Origin: Pseudomonas sp. MF4836
Lineage (GTDB): Bacteria; Pseudomonadota; Gammaproteobacteria; Pseudomonadales; Pseudomonadaceae
Direction: 5' to 3'
Assembly: GCF_002018875.1 (NCBI RefSeq)
Contig: NZ_MVOL01000003.1
Coordinates: 673,520-737,519 of the forward strand
Length of the DNA: 64,000 bases
Shown here in pieces: positions 1 to 9,597 of the stretch. Position numbers and translations under genes: made by a program. Position 1 is the first letter of the stretch, and every line of letters starts with the position of its first letter. The notes under the pieces are model-generated. The model made no database searches. It saw only the letters and a list, made by a program, of their open reading frames with translations, and was not told the origin of the DNA.

Positions 1-439
1 GCTGCTGCTTAACCTCGGGCAGCGGGTGACCCACATGGGGCCGGTAGGCGCCGGCCAAGTGACCAAGGCCTGCAATCAGATGATCGTTGCCTGCAATGCC
101 CTGGTGATTGCCGAAGTGGTGGCCCTGGCCGAGCGTTCCGGGGTCGATGCCAGCCTGATTGCCGAGGCCCTGGCCGGAGGTTTTGCCGACTCGCGGCCGC
201 TGCAGATCCTCGCCCCGCAAATGGCGGAAAGCCGTTTCGAACCGGTGAAGTGGCATGTGCGGACCTTGCTCAAGGACCTGGACGGGGCGGTGAAGTTTTC
301 CCGCGAGCAGGGCTCGGCCACGCCCATCAGCGGCTTGGCAGCACAGTTGATGCGCCTGCATGGGGCCCAGGGCTATCTGGAAAAAGACCCGGCGACCCTG
401 ATCCATCTCTATCGCCAGTCGGGGAGTGAAGACGCGTAG
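1..439 (+). CDS. NAD(P)-dependent beta-hydroxyacid dehydrogenase, C-terminal part (5' truncated by window edge)
   Basis: The reading frame is open from base 2 and ends at TAG 437-439, so only the last 145 codons are present and the start lies outside the window. The fragment holds the all-alpha C-terminal domain of the 6-phosphogluconate / 3-hydroxyisobutyrate dehydrogenase superfamily. The family motif G-x-G-x-x-x-K-x-x-N is visible as GAGQVTKACNQ, and its lysine (bases 65-67) is the expected catalytic residue. Closest relatives by appearance are tartronate-semialdehyde or 3-hydroxyisobutyrate dehydrogenases, but substrate cannot be told without the N-terminal half. Its last 113 bases overlap the 3' end of the converging gene on the minus strand. 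Confidence 0.85.
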   Translation, partial: LLLNLGQRVTHMGPVGAGQVTKACNQMIVACNALVIAEVVALAERSGVDASLIAEALAGGFADSRPLQILAPQMAESRFEPVKWHVRTLLKDLDGAVKFSREQGSATPISGLAAQLMRLHGAQGYLEKDPATLIHLYRQSGSEDA

Positions 440-2624
440 CGGCCCAGGCCGGCTGGTGCTCTTGGAGTTCGCTGAGCAATGCCGGCAGCAGCTCCAGGGA
501 CACCGGTCGGCTGAGCAGATACCCCTGGATGAAGTCGCAGCCGTAATGGCTGAGGAACGCGGACTGCTGCACGGTTTCGACGCCTTCGGTGACCACCTGC
601 AAATGCAGGGTGTGGGCCATGATGATAATGGCCTGGACGATCTCCATGTCCTGGGTCGAATGGGGAATGTCCTGGATGAACGAGCGGTCGATCTTCAAGG
701 TGTTGAGGGGCAGGCGCTTGAGATAGGCCAGGGATGAATAGCCGGTACCGAAGTCGTCGATCGACAGCGATACGCCCAGGGCCCGGATCTGCTGGAGCAG
801 CGTCAGGGTATTGGCAATGTTGCCCATCAGGGCGTTCTCCGTGACCTCCAGCTCCAGGCACTGGGCCGGAAGGCCGGCGTGGTGCAGGGCCATCTTGATC
901 TCGTCGGTCAGCTCGTCGCGCATCAGGTTCAGCGCCGAGCAATTGACCGCCACCTTGAGCTCGTTGAAACCCTGGCGCCTGAGCATGGCCAGGTCCTCGC
1001 AGGCCCGGCGCAACACCCAATTGTCGAGTTCGGCGATCAGGCCGTTGGCCTCGGCAATGCTGATAAAGCGGTCCGGCGCCAGCAACCCATGTACCGGGTG
1101 CTGCCAGCGGATCAGCGCTTCGAGTTTGCTGACCCGGGCGTTCTTCAGGTCGTAGATCGGCTGGTAATACACGGTCAGCCCGGCTTCGCTGCGCAGGGCG
1201 TGGCGCAGTTCTTCTTCCAGTTGCAGCTCCAAGGTGGCGCGGGTCTTCAGGTTGGAGCTGAAAAAATGCAGGCTGTTGCGACCCGCGCCCTTGGACTGAT
1301 ACAGCGCCAGGTCGGCGTTTTTCAGCAGCTCTTCGCAGGTGCGGCCGTCGTCGGGGAACACGCTGATACCGATGCTGGTGGTCATGACCATGCGCCGGCC
1401 GGCGAGCTCGATGGGCAGCTTCATCTTTTGCATGATGCGCTGGGCCATATGCCGCGCTTCGTCGCGGTTATGCAGGCTGATCAGGATGCAGAATTCATCG
1501 CCACCAAAACGTGCGACCACATCCTCGTGGCTGCGGGTGGAACCCTTGATATGCCCGGCCAGCACCTTGAGCAACTCGTCGCCGGCGTCATGGCCGAGGC
1601 TGTCGTTGATGCGCTTGAAGTGGTCGATATCCAGAAACATCACCGCCAGCATGCCGCCGCATGCGGTTTTTTCGATGAGTTTTTCAGCGAACAGCTGATT
1701 GAAGCCACGACGGTTGATCAGGCTGGTCAGGGCGTCGTAGTGCGCCACCTGCTGCAGGGAAACACGGGCCTGATCGAGCTGGCTGAGCAGGGCGTTGACC
1801 CGCCGCAGGTCGCGCTCCTTGTGTTGCAGTTTCTTGTCGGCCAGTGCAGCGCTGATGCAGCTGCCGATCAGCAGCAGGATGATCACCGCAATGGTCAGCC
1901 CCAGCTGCATATGGTTGTTGTCCTGAGGGGCGAGTTGCGGCGCGCCGAGGGGCAGGGCCAGGGTCATGGACCACATGCCGAGAAAATGCATGCTGACGAT
2001 CCCGGCGCCGAGCACCAGGCTGCTGGCGTACTTGAGCAATTGATGGAACATGCCGCTGCCTTCGCGCAACAAACTGGACAGCAGCAAGGCGGCGAAGCTG
2101 CAGGTGATGGCGACGATCACCGCCAGGGCGAAGCGGATCGGGTCATAGATGGCCACGGCGCTGGAGCGCATGGCGGCCATGCCCACGTAATGCATGGCGC
2201 AGATGCCCAGGCCGATCCAGATCGAGGCACTGATGTAGCGCCCCAGCCGCAGTTCGGGTTGGCTCAGGGTATTCATCGCCAGCCAGGAGGCGACCAGGGC
2301 TGTCAGCAGCGAGAGCACGGTAATCGGCAGGTCGTAGCTGACCTCAATCGGCGGCTGGAAGGCCAGCATGCCGATAAAATGCATGGCCCAGATCCCCCCC
2401 GCCAGGCAGGCGGCACCTATCCAGCGCCACAGCCGCTGGGCTGCGGGGTTATCCACGTGGCCCACGCGCTCGGCCATGTCCAGCGTGGCGAAGCTGGCCG
2501 CACAGGCGACCAGATAAGCCAGCAGCACCAGAAAGGGGTTATGGCTGCAATCGAGCAATACCTGCCCACCTTCCGGAAGCTCGGTAAAAAAATGCGCCCC
2601 AAGCCATCCCATAGCATGCCCCAT
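327..2624 (-). CDS. MHYT-GGDEF-EAL membrane c-di-GMP signalling protein
   Basis: A 765-residue inner-membrane sensor for cyclic di-GMP. The N-terminal ~270 residues are seven or so membrane helices carrying three MHYT repeats (MHFIGM, MHYVGM, MHFLGM), thought to bind copper and sense O2, CO or NO. A GGDEF domain follows (intact FGGDEF near residue 375), then an EAL domain (LEALIRW, DDFGTGYSS and KIDRSF motifs). Both catalytic signatures look intact, so cyclase and phosphodiesterase activity are both possible, as in MucR of P. aeruginosa; NbdA has a degenerate GGDEF. I chose ATG 2624; ATG 2612 and an upstream TTG 2699 are alternatives, and none has a strong ribosome site. After the EAL domain the frame continues for about 40 low-complexity residues into the converging dehydrogenase gene. 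Confidence 0.9.
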   Translation of the reverse strand: MGHAMGWLGAHFFTELPEGGQVLLDCSHNPFLVLLAYLVACAASFATLDMAERVGHVDNPAAQRLWRWIGAACLAGGIWAMHFIGMLAFQPPIEVSYDLPITVLSLLTALVASWLAMNTLSQPELRLGRYISASIWIGLGICAMHYVGMAAMRSSAVAIYDPIRFALAVIVAITCSFAALLLSSLLREGSGMFHQLLKYASSLVLGAGIVSMHFLGMWSMTLALPLGAPQLAPQDNNHMQLGLTIAVIILLLIGSCISAALADKKLQHKERDLRRVNALLSQLDQARVSLQQVAHYDALTSLINRRGFNQLFAEKLIEKTACGGMLAVMFLDIDHFKRINDSLGHDAGDELLKVLAGHIKGSTRSHEDVVARFGGDEFCILISLHNRDEARHMAQRIMQKMKLPIELAGRRMVMTTSIGISVFPDDGRTCEELLKNADLALYQSKGAGRNSLHFFSSNLKTRATLELQLEEELRHALRSEAGLTVYYQPIYDLKNARVSKLEALIRWQHPVHGLLAPDRFISIAEANGLIAELDNWVLRRACEDLAMLRRQGFNELKVAVNCSALNLMRDELTDEIKMALHHAGLPAQCLELEVTENALMGNIANTLTLLQQIRALGVSLSIDDFGTGYSSLAYLKRLPLNTLKIDRSFIQDIPHSTQDMEIVQAIIIMAHTLHLQVVTEGVETVQQSAFLSHYGCDFIQGYLLSRPVSLELLPALLSELQEHQPAWAATRLHSPTGDRDGSGSPGLFPDSPGPHAGASTVLPSR

Positions 2625-2755
2625 CACGGAATTTGCTCGCCCTGGCGGATCCCGGCGCCGACGAATGCCTTGAGTATAGAGCTCGCCCGTAGCCTGCAAG
2701 CGGTGATGGCAAACTGGTTCTAATGATTTGGTTATGGGCCCGATAGCGTTTGGCG

Positions 2756-3124
2756 CTAAGCGCTCTGTTCGAAATACAGCTCGTCGAAACGCGGCTCAAG
2801 GGGGGGCAGGCCGAACGCGGCACGCGCGGCATCGCAATCGGGGTTGGCCAGGCCGTCGGTCCAGGAGGCCTCGAACTCGCGGCAGGTGCTGGAGCGCTCA
2901 TGGTAAATCGAGCAACTGACCTGGCTGCCCACTTCACCGACCAACCCCACGCAGCGCGTGGGTTTGCAGTCAGTGCCGAGCATGGCCACACGGCTGGGGC
3001 TGATGGACGCCACCAGGTCGTCGGGCACCGAGCCCCCGGCCGAGGCGCATTCTCCCCAGAAAAAAGACACGCGAAAGTGTGAACAGCAGGCACCGCAACT
3101 CAGACACGGACTGGCTTCGGACAT
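2756..3124 (-). CDS. YkgJ-family cysteine cluster protein
   Basis: A protein of about 122 residues with the zinc- or iron-chelating CxxCxxCC motif at its N-terminus (CLSCGACC) and further cysteines spaced along the chain (GEC, KPTRC, SCSIY, STC, PDC). This is the UPF0153/YkgJ pattern; the molecular function of the family is not established. No signal peptide or membrane segment is visible, so it is probably cytoplasmic. I placed the start at ATG 3124, which begins MSEASPC. ATG 3133 and ATG 3175 are in frame, and none has a convincing Shine-Dalgarno. It is divergent from the MFS gene at 3417. Confidence 0.8.
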   Translation of the reverse strand: MSEASPCLSCGACCSHFRVSFFWGECASAGGSVPDDLVASISPSRVAMLGTDCKPTRCVGLVGEVGSQVSCSIYHERSSTCREFEASWTDGLANPDCDAARAAFGLPPLEPRFDELYFEQSA

Positions 3125-3416
3125 GGGCGTCATCAATAGAAAAGGGGGAAGAGAGGGGGGAGGCAAGGCCGCCATTCTAGGCTTCGCATTGGCCTTGGGA
3201 AGGGGGGGCGAGGACTATATTTTCTGCCTATAAAGGTGGCAATTTGATTGCGGATTTTCGGGCTTGGTCCAAGGGGCGCGGCCTTCAGCCCGGGGCAAGA
3301 TGCCATGGCCTGATATCAGGATGGCGAATGATCACAGACAGGTGCGGCAGGGCTGACTAGATTGCAGTTTCCAGGCTCGCTTGCGTCTGGCCGAATAACA
3401 ATAAAGAGACCGAACC

Positions 3417-4766
3417 ATGCACAACTCGACCCAAGCGGCGAATGCCTGGCGCATTCTATTCCTGTTGTTTCTGGCGAACCTGTTCAACTTTTTCGATCGC
3501 ACCATCCCGGCCATCATCATCGAGCCGATCCGCATGGAATGGCACCTCAGTGACTTCCAGCTGGGGATCATCGGCACCGCCTTTACCATCGTCTACGCCA
3601 TTGCCGGCCTGCCCCTGGGGCGCTTGGCCGATACCGGCTCGCGCAGCAAGCTGATGGGCTGGGGCCTGGCGGTGTGGAGCGGGCTGACGGCGGTCAACGG
3701 GCTGGTGGGCAGTTTCTGGAGCTTTCTGATCGTGCGCATGGGGGTGGGCATTGGCGAGGCCAGTTATGCCCCTGCGGCCAACTCGCTGATCGGTGACCTG
3801 TTTCCCGCGCACCGTCGGGCCCGGGCCATGGGCATCTTCATGCTGGGCCTGCCCCTGGGGCTGCTGCTGGCGTTCTTCACCATCGGCGCGATGGTCAAGG
3901 CCTTCGACAGCTGGCGCGCGCCGTTCTTTATCGCCGCCGTGCCGGGCCTGTTGCTGGCGGTATTCATGTTCTTCATCAAGGAGCCGGCACGAGGCGCCGC
4001 CGAGACGGTAAAGATTTCCCAGGAGCCGGTGGACCGGCCGATCCGTCGGGTACTGGCGATCCCGACCTTTCTCTGGCTGGTGCTGGCCGGGCTGTGCTTC
4101 AACTTCGCCACCTATGCCTGCAACTCGTTCCTGGTGCCGATGCTCCAGCGTTATTTCCTGATGCCACTGCAGGAGGCCGCCGTGGCCACCGGGGTGATCG
4201 TCGGGGTGACCGGCCTGATCGGCCTGACCCTGGGCGGCTGGATCGCCGACAAGATTCACCAGCGCGTAGCCAATGGGCGCCTGCTGTTTGCCGCCTGCAG
4301 TCTGATCATCTCCACCTTGTGCACCGCCTGGGCGCTGCATGCCGGGCGGATCGAGATCGGCGTGTTTGTCGCGCTGTTCAGTGTCGGCTGGCTGTTTGCC
4401 TACAACTTCTACACCTGCGTCTACACCGCGATCCAGGACGTGGTCGAGCCACGGCTGCGGGCCACGGCGATGGCCCTGTTTTTTGCCGGTCTGTACCTGC
4501 TGGGTGGTGGCCTGGGGCCGGTGGTGGTGGGCGGGCTGTCCGACCATTTTGCCCACTCGGCGATGTACGCCGCCGGTGCCGAGCAAATGACCGAGGCCTT
4601 CAAGGCCGTCGGCTTGCATGACGCCATGTACCTGATTCCGGTTGCACTGTTTTTGACCATGCTGTTTCTGTTCCAGGCCTCGCGCAGTTTTGTGAAGGAT
4701 GCGAAGCAGATGAAGGAGGGGTTGGTGGCGAGTGAAAGGCCGATCGTGGCAGCCGTGGTCTCGTGA
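3417..4766 (+). CDS. MFS transporter (Spinster-like / organic anion type)
   Basis: A 449-residue inner-membrane permease with twelve predicted helices and the loop 2-3 MFS signature written as GRLADTGSRSK. The N-terminal helix carries NFFDRTIPA, and a GIGEASYAPAA stretch occurs in helix 4-5; both are typical of the Spinster-like / hexuronate-like MFS branch that moves organic anions or lipids. The start at ATG 3417 follows AAAGAGA at 3402-3408. It is monocistronic: 226 bases separate it from the next gene. Substrate cannot be inferred from the neighbours. Confidence 0.85.
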   Translation: MHNSTQAANAWRILFLLFLANLFNFFDRTIPAIIIEPIRMEWHLSDFQLGIIGTAFTIVYAIAGLPLGRLADTGSRSKLMGWGLAVWSGLTAVNGLVGSFWSFLIVRMGVGIGEASYAPAANSLIGDLFPAHRRARAMGIFMLGLPLGLLLAFFTIGAMVKAFDSWRAPFFIAAVPGLLLAVFMFFIKEPARGAAETVKISQEPVDRPIRRVLAIPTFLWLVLAGLCFNFATYACNSFLVPMLQRYFLMPLQEAAVATGVIVGVTGLIGLTLGGWIADKIHQRVANGRLLFAACSLIISTLCTAWALHAGRIEIGVFVALFSVGWLFAYNFYTCVYTAIQDVVEPRLRATAMALFFAGLYLLGGGLGPVVVGGLSDHFAHSAMYAAGAEQMTEAFKAVGLHDAMYLIPVALFLTMLFLFQASRSFVKDAKQMKEGLVASERPIVAAVVS

Positions 4767-4992
4767 GTCTCAATGGTCGGAATCGCCCAGTCATCGGTGG
4801 GCGTTTCGCGGGAAGGGCAGGGCTGTAGAGGCGCTCAGGCCGCACTATGCGTCAGTTGTTTCTGGCGGTTATTTGGGAAATTTCTCATGTTGGTGGCTTT
4901 TTTGTATTGCTAGTGTCTGGACCCCGGCTTCATCGGGAAAGGTGTCCAGCTTCGGATGCGTTCGTCTGACTTAGGCAATAAGGAAAGTTTTC

Positions 4993-5433
4993 GTGAAAAC
5001 GGTTTTCAAGGTCATTGCTCTCTCCACTATCATCGCTAGCGCCACTGGTTGCGTGAGCTACAACATGAGTCAACCTTCGGCGCCGATTGACAGCCAAGTC
5101 AAAGCCGACCTCAAGGCCGATGTTGCGGTCGGGGAGGCGATATCCGGCCAGTCTTCGGTCAATGTGCTTTTTGGTGTGTTCAAGTTCGGCGGTGATAGCC
5201 AATTTGCCGATGGTGTTTCCTACGGCGGCCAATCTTCGGGTGGTCTAGGTGGTCTGGGGCTTGATCCCGTTGCAGCCGTCAAATCGGCAGCGGCTTTCAA
5301 AGCAGTCAAAGCTTCCGGTGCCGACCTGATTGTTGCGCCTCGTTATGAAGTCACTGAAGAAGACTACTTCGTATTCAAGAAGGTCTCGGTGACGGTTAAA
5401 GGTAACAAAGGCAGCATCCGCAGCATTCGTTAA
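4993..5433 (+). CDS. Small secreted lipoprotein, TRL-like
   Basis: A 146-residue protein with a lipoprotein signal peptide: MKTVFKVIAL start, hydrophobic core and an ATGC lipobox with the cysteine near residue 20. The mature part contains ADGVSYG and a C-terminal block DPVAAVKSAAAFKAVKASGA-DLIVAPRYEV, a pattern seen in small TRL-like lipoproteins of unknown role. The start is GTG 4993, chosen because AGGAAAG at 4981-4987 sits at the right distance and because it begins the signal peptide. Likely anchored in the outer or inner membrane; no operon partner. Confidence 0.75.
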   Translation: MKTVFKVIALSTIIASATGCVSYNMSQPSAPIDSQVKADLKADVAVGEAISGQSSVNVLFGVFKFGGDSQFADGVSYGGQSSGGLGGLGLDPVAAVKSAAAFKAVKASGADLIVAPRYEVTEEDYFVFKKVSVTVKGNKGSIRSIR

Positions 5434-5638
5434 GCGATCAACCAAGGCCGCACACAAAGACTTCTATCTGGTGATGGTCGTGTGGCCCTGGTTTTGAGCT
5501 GTTGTCAGTGCCGCGAAGATAATCCTCCTCGCGGGGTGTTTCCAGGGCTGAATGCTGTTGCGCCTAGGCTGAAACTGGTTTGCCCGCCAGCGTCCTTGGC
5601 GACACAGGTTCAGCTCCCTACCGTTAATGAACCCCGTT

Positions 5639-5666
5639 AGCCCGCCTCCCCAGCGGGCTTTTTTAT
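5639..5666 (+). terminator. Rho-independent terminator
   Basis: AGCCCGC (5639-5645) pairs with GCGGGCT (5653-5659) around a 7-base loop and is followed by a run of six T. It ends plus-strand transcription about 200 bases after the lipoprotein gene; the 205 bases in between hold no convincing gene and could be a long 3' UTR or a small RNA. Confidence 0.8.
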
Positions 5667-5690
5667 CCTTGGACGCCGCCCGCAAAGGCA

Positions 5691-5720
5691 AAAAAAGGCC
5701 CGCATTGCGCGGGCCTTTTG
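5691..5720 (-). terminator. Rho-independent terminator of rapA (bidirectional)
   Basis: GGCCCGC (5697-5703) pairs with GCGGGCC (5709-5715), flanked by six A on the left and four T on the right. Read on the minus strand the six A become the U-tract just after the rapA stop, so it ends rapA transcription and may also act on the plus strand. Confidence 0.85.
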
Positions 5721-5742
5721 TTTCAGCAGGGCAGGGCGGTGA

Positions 5743-8589
5743 TCAACCGGCTACCAGCACCCGAATCGCTTCCAGTCGCAGCGCCGCCTTGTCGAGCATG
5801 GCCAGGCCTTGCTCGCGTTGTTGGCGCAGGGCCACCAGTTCGCTGTCGCGCACGGTCGGGTTGACCGCTTGCAGGGCGGTCAGGCGCGCCAGTTCTTCGT
5901 CGGTGTCAGCTGCCAGGCGACGCTGGGCTTCGGCCACACGCTCGGCATGGCGCGGGGCGATTTTCTCTTCGCCGGCGTTGATCCGGGGCGTCAGCTGATC
6001 GCGCTGGGCCTGGATGAACTTGTTGGCGCTGGCCCGCGGCACGCTTTCCAGCTGCTCGTTGAGGGTCTCGAAGGCGACGCGTGCCGACAGGTCGTTGCCA
6101 TTGGCGTCCAGCAGGCAGCGCAGGGCGGCCGGTGGCAGGTAGCGGCCCAGTTGCAGGGAGCGCGGGGCGACCACTTCGCTGACATACAACAGCTCAAGCA
6201 GCACGGTGCCAGGTTTGAGCGCCTTGTTCTTGATCAGCGCTACTGCGGTATTGCCCATGGAGCCGGACAGCACCAGGTCCATGCCGCCCTGCACCATTGG
6301 GTGTTCCCAGGTGATGAACTGCATGTCTTCGCGAGACAGCGCCTGGTTGCGGTCGTAGGTGATGGTCACGCCTTCGTCGTCGCCCAGGGGGAAGCTGGCG
6401 TCGAGCATTTTCTCGCTAGGCTTGAGGATCAGGGCGTTTTCCGAATGGTCTTCGCTGTCGATGCCAAAGGCGTCGAACAGCGTCTCCATGTAGATCGGCA
6501 GGGCGAATTGATCGTCCTGTTCGAGGATCGCCTCCACCAGCGCATCACCTTCGCCGGCACCGCCGGAGTTGAGCTCCAGCAGGCGGTCGCGGCCGGTGTG
6601 CAGCTCCTGTTCCAGACGCTCGCGCTCGGCACGGGCTTCGTCGATCAGGGCTTGCCACTCGCCGTCATCGGCGTTTTCCAGCAGCGGCAGCAGGCGTGGG
6701 CCGAACTGATGCTGCAAGGCGTTGCCGGTCGGGCAGGTGTTGAGGAAGGCGTTCAGCGCTTCGTGGTACCACTGGAACAGGCGCTCTTGCGGGCTGGTTT
6801 CCAGGTACGGCACGTGGACTTCGATGACGTGCTTCTGGCCGATCCGGTCCAGACGGCCGATGCGTTGCTCCAGCAAGTCCGGGTGCGAAGGCAGGTCGAA
6901 CAGCACCAGGTGGTGGGCGAACTGGAAGTTGCGACCTTCACTGCCGATTTCCGAGCAGATCAGCACCTGGGCACCGAATTCTTCATCGGCGAAGTACGCG
7001 GCGGCGCGGTCGCGCTCAAGGATGTTCATGCCTTCGTGGAATACCGTGGCCGGGGTGCCGGAGCGCACGCGCAGGGCGTCTTCCAGGTCCATGGCGGTTT
7101 CGGCGTGGGCACAGATCACCAGGACCTTAGTGCGCTTGAGCATCTTCAGCTGGTCGATCAGCCACTCGACCCGTGGGTCGAAGCGCCACCAGCGTTGTTC
7201 TTCGTCGGTGTCCGGCTGGGCCTGGAAGCTGACTTCCGGGTACAGCTCGGCGTGCTCGCCCAGGGGCAGTTCGAGGTATTCGTCCGGGCACGGCAGCGGG
7301 TAAGGGTGCAGTTTGCGCTCGGGGAAACCTTGCACGGCGGCGCGGGTGTTGCGGAACAGCACGCGACCGGTGCCGTGGCGGTCGAGCAGCTCACGCACCA
7401 GGCGCGCGCTGGCTTCGGTGTCGCCATCGTTGACCGCAGTCAGCAGGGCTTCGCCTTCATTACCCAGGAAACCCTGGATGGTCTTGTGCGCTTTTGGCGA
7501 CAGGCGACCCTGATCCAGCAGCTCCTGCACGGCTTCGGCCACCGGGCGATAGTTCTCGCTCTCGGCGCGGAATGCCTTGAGGTCGTGGAAACGGTTGGGG
7601 TCAAGCAGGCGCAGCCGGGCGAAGTGGCTGTCCTGGCCCAGTTGTTCCGGGGTCGCGGTCAACAGCAGGACGCCGGGAATGGTTTCGGCCAGTTGCTCGA
7701 CCAGCGAATACTCAGGGCTGGCCTGGTCTTCGTGCCACACCAGGTGGTGGGCTTCGTCGACCACCATCAGGTCCCAGCCGGCGGCGAACAGCGCGTCCTG
7801 GGCCTTTTCGTCGTCCACCAGCCATTCCAGGGCCACCAGTGCGAGCTGGGTGTCTTCGAAGGGGTTGCTGGCATCGCTTTCGATAAAGCGTTCTTCGTCG
7901 AACAGCGCGACCTGCAGGTTGAAGCGGCGGCGCATTTCCACCAGCCATTGGTGCTGCAGGTTTTCCGGCACCAGGATCAACACCCGGTTGGCGCGGCCCG
8001 ACAGCAGTTGGCGATGGATCACCAGGCCGGCTTCGATGGTTTTGCCCAGGCCCACTTCGTCGGCCAGCAATACGCGCGGGGCGATGCGGTCGGCGACTTC
8101 ACGGGCAATGTGCAACTGGTGGGCGATTGGCTGGGCGCGTACGCCGCCCAGGCCCCACAGCGAAGACTGCAACTGGCGGCTGGTGTGCTCCAGGGTGTGA
8201 TAACGCAGGGAGAACCAGGCCAGGGGGTCGATCTGGCCGGCGAACAACCGGTCGCTGGCCAAGCGGAACTGAATGAAGTTCGAGAGCTGGGTTTCCGGCA
8301 GGGTGACCTGCTCGTTCTGCCCATTGAGGCCGTGGTAGACCAGCAGGCCGTCGACGTCGTCGACCTCTTGCACGGTCATTTTCCAGCCTTCGAAGTGGGT
8401 GATGCTGTCACCCGGCGAAAACCTCACGCGAGTGAGGGGCGCATTCCGTAGCGCATACTGGCGAGTGTCGCCAGTGGCCGGATAGAGCACGGTGAGCAAG
8501 CGACCGTCCTGTGCCAGAACGGTGCCTAAACCTAGCTCAGCTTCGCTGTCACTAATCCAGCGTTGCCCCGGTTGATACTGCTGCGCCAT
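5743..8589 (-). CDS. rapA: RNA polymerase-associated ATP-dependent helicase RapA
   Basis: A 948-residue Swi2/Snf2-type ATPase that binds RNA polymerase and promotes its recycling after transcription. The protein starts [16 protein letters not shown] with the Tudor-like N-terminal domains, then the helicase core: Walker [15 protein letters not shown] near residue 175, DEAH box in [10 protein letters not shown] near 280, and the C-terminal helicase lobe with [10 protein letters not shown] and [11 protein letters not shown] (motifs V and VI). Length matches RapA/HepA of gamma-proteobacteria (about 950-970). It is transcribed alone, divergently from the small gene at 8808 and with a strong hairpin terminator at its 3' end. 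Confidence 0.97.
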   Translation of the reverse strand: MAQQYQPGQRWISDSEAELGLGTVLAQDGRLLTVLYPATGDTRQYALRNAPLTRVRFSPGDSITHFEGWKMTVQEVDDVDGLLVYHGLNGQNEQVTLPETQLSNFIQFRLASDRLFAGQIDPLAWFSLRYHTLEHTSRQLQSSLWGLGGVRAQPIAHQLHIAREVADRIAPRVLLADEVGLGKTIEAGLVIHRQLLSGRANRVLILVPENLQHQWLVEMRRRFNLQVALFDEERFIESDASNPFEDTQLALVALEWLVDDEKAQDALFAAGWDLMVVDEAHHLVWHEDQASPEYSLVEQLAETIPGVLLLTATPEQLGQDSHFARLRLLDPNRFHDLKAFRAESENYRPVAEAVQELLDQGRLSPKAHKTIQGFLGNEGEALLTAVNDGDTEASARLVRELLDRHGTGRVLFRNTRAAVQGFPERKLHPYPLPCPDEYLELPLGEHAELYPEVSFQAQPDTDEEQRWWRFDPRVEWLIDQLKMLKRTKVLVICAHAETAMDLEDALRVRSGTPATVFHEGMNILERDRAAAYFADEEFGAQVLICSEIGSEGRNFQFAHHLVLFDLPSHPDLLEQRIGRLDRIGQKHVIEVHVPYLETSPQERLFQWYHEALNAFLNTCPTGNALQHQFGPRLLPLLENADDGEWQALIDEARAERERLEQELHTGRDRLLELNSGGAGEGDALVEAILEQDDQFALPIYMETLFDAFGIDSEDHSENALILKPSEKMLDASFPLGDDEGVTITYDRNQALSREDMQFITWEHPMVQGGMDLVLSGSMGNTAVALIKNKALKPGTVLLELLYVSEVVAPRSLQLGRYLPPAALRCLLDANGNDLSARVAFETLNEQLESVPRASANKFIQAQRDQLTPRINAGEEKIAPRHAERVAEAQRRLAADTDEELARLTALQAVNPTVRDSELVALRQQREQGLAMLDKAALRLEAIRVLVAG

Positions 8590-8807
8590 GCTGCCTGACT
8601 CCCGCCTTGAAAAAGCCGACTATCTTAACGGAACGAGGCCCCGAGACCAAAGAACTCTGATCAAAACAGCCTGGATAAAAGGTAGCGCATCGCATTATTT
8701 GTCGGGCTCTGGGGCACCATTGGCTGACGACTGGGTCACAAGTTTGCGACAGATGGCTCAAGTCGTCGTTGCCGCAGCCGACAGCCTGCCGACAGGAGAT
8801 CAATAAT

Positions 8808-9149
8808 ATGCTGCCACCGATGCTCCCCTTGAGTGCCGTGCCCATCACTTCACAGCAGGACCCGATCCGGCCACGTCCGGACATCCCGCCAGTGGTGCCT
8901 GTGCAACAGAGTTCCAACGAAAGCACGATCGACCTGAAAAAGCGCGACACCGAGCAGTCGGCGCTGCTGTTGCGCGAAGAGCAGCAACGCCAGCAGGAAC
9001 GGCAAAAGCGCCAGCGCGAAGCCGAGGACGATCCCGAGGAGCACCTGGCGATCCCCGGTGATGAACTCAACGCCGACAACACGGTGCCCGTGGTACCGCT
9101 GATGGAAGATGCGCCGCGCCAGGGGCTGTGGGTCGACGTCGAAGTCTGA
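8808..9149 (+). CDS. Conserved Pseudomonas hypothetical protein, charged and low-complexity
   Basis: A 113-residue protein starting MLPPMLPLSAVP. AGGAGAT at 8794-8800 fixes ATG 8808 as the start over an upstream in-frame candidate. The middle is a highly charged, glutamine- and arginine-rich helix (about residues 45-75) likely to be a coiled coil; the ends are proline-rich and acidic, and the C-terminus reads RQGLWVDVEV. No signal peptide, membrane segment or catalytic motif. I recognise it as a lineage-specific Pseudomonas protein without known function. It is divergent from rapA. Confidence 0.7.
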   Translation: MLPPMLPLSAVPITSQQDPIRPRPDIPPVVPVQQSSNESTIDLKKRDTEQSALLLREEQQRQQERQKRQREAEDDPEEHLAIPGDELNADNTVPVVPLMEDAPRQGLWVDVEV

Positions 9150-9291
9150 GGCACTGCCACTCCGGCAAGTCCCTCATGGCTGGTCAAGCGTTGCCGGGCG
9201 CCGCATTATTGGCGCATCCGCCTCAGCCGCAGCTCTCATCCAGGATGAGCATGCGGCGGGCATTGACCCTTACTAGACGCAAGCCGACGCC

Positions 9292-9453
9292 ATGAGCCAA
9301 GACGACAAACTGATCGATCTCAACACCGAACGTGCCAAGCGCGTGCATGACCTCAATGACAAGCGCCTGAATGAAGTGCGCCAGGCATTCGAGCAGGCGA
9401 TGCCGTTGGGCAAAGCCAAGAAAAAACCGAAAAACAAACCGAAAAAGCGCTGA
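9292..9453 (+). CDS. Small basic-tailed hypothetical protein (53 aa)
   Basis: The frame from ATG 9292 to TGA 9451-9453 encodes 53 residues: an amphipathic, charged helix (MSQDDKLIDLNTERAKRVHD...) followed by a lysine-rich tail KAKKKPKNKPKKR. The composition suggests nucleic-acid or membrane-surface binding but shows no recognised domain. There is no strong ribosome site, so the support is codon pattern, position between two transcribed small genes on the same strand, and resemblance to small proteins I associate with Pseudomonas genomes. Confidence 0.6.
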   Translation: MSQDDKLIDLNTERAKRVHDLNDKRLNEVRQAFEQAMPLGKAKKKPKNKPKKR

Positions 9454-9518
9454 ACAGGCGGTTTTCTGTTGATGTGGATCAGTTATTCCCCCTCCCTGTC
9501 GCCCTGTCTTGGGCGACA

Positions 9519-9560
9519 TTGACCCCGGTCAATTTATCCCCCCGCCTCTTTGGTTAACTT
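9519..9560 (+). promoter_or_regulatory. Anr/FNR box and class II promoter of ccoM
   Basis: TTGAC-CCCG-GTCAA at 9519-9532 matches the Anr/FNR consensus TTGAT-N4-ATCAA in eight of ten arm positions and is perfectly symmetric. A -10-like TAACTT lies at 9555-9560. The distance from the box centre (9525.5) to the first base of the hexamer is 29.5, which is the spacing expected when FNR-type activators sit at -41.5. This predicts induction of the next gene when oxygen is low. Confidence 0.7.
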
Positions 9561-9597
9561 AGCCCCATCGCAACAGGGCAAGAGCAGGAGGCCAGTC

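Noticed and set aside
879..2723. A 614-codon plus-strand frame opposite the MHYT-GGDEF-EAL gene
   Set aside because: Translation is Gln/His/Gly-rich without motifs; the minus-strand frame carries intact GGDEF and EAL signatures.
5809..8451. An 880-codon open frame on the plus strand opposite rapA
   Set aside because: It is the antisense shadow of rapA in GC-rich DNA: low-complexity His/Gln/Val-rich translation with no domain, while the rapA frame has all helicase motifs.
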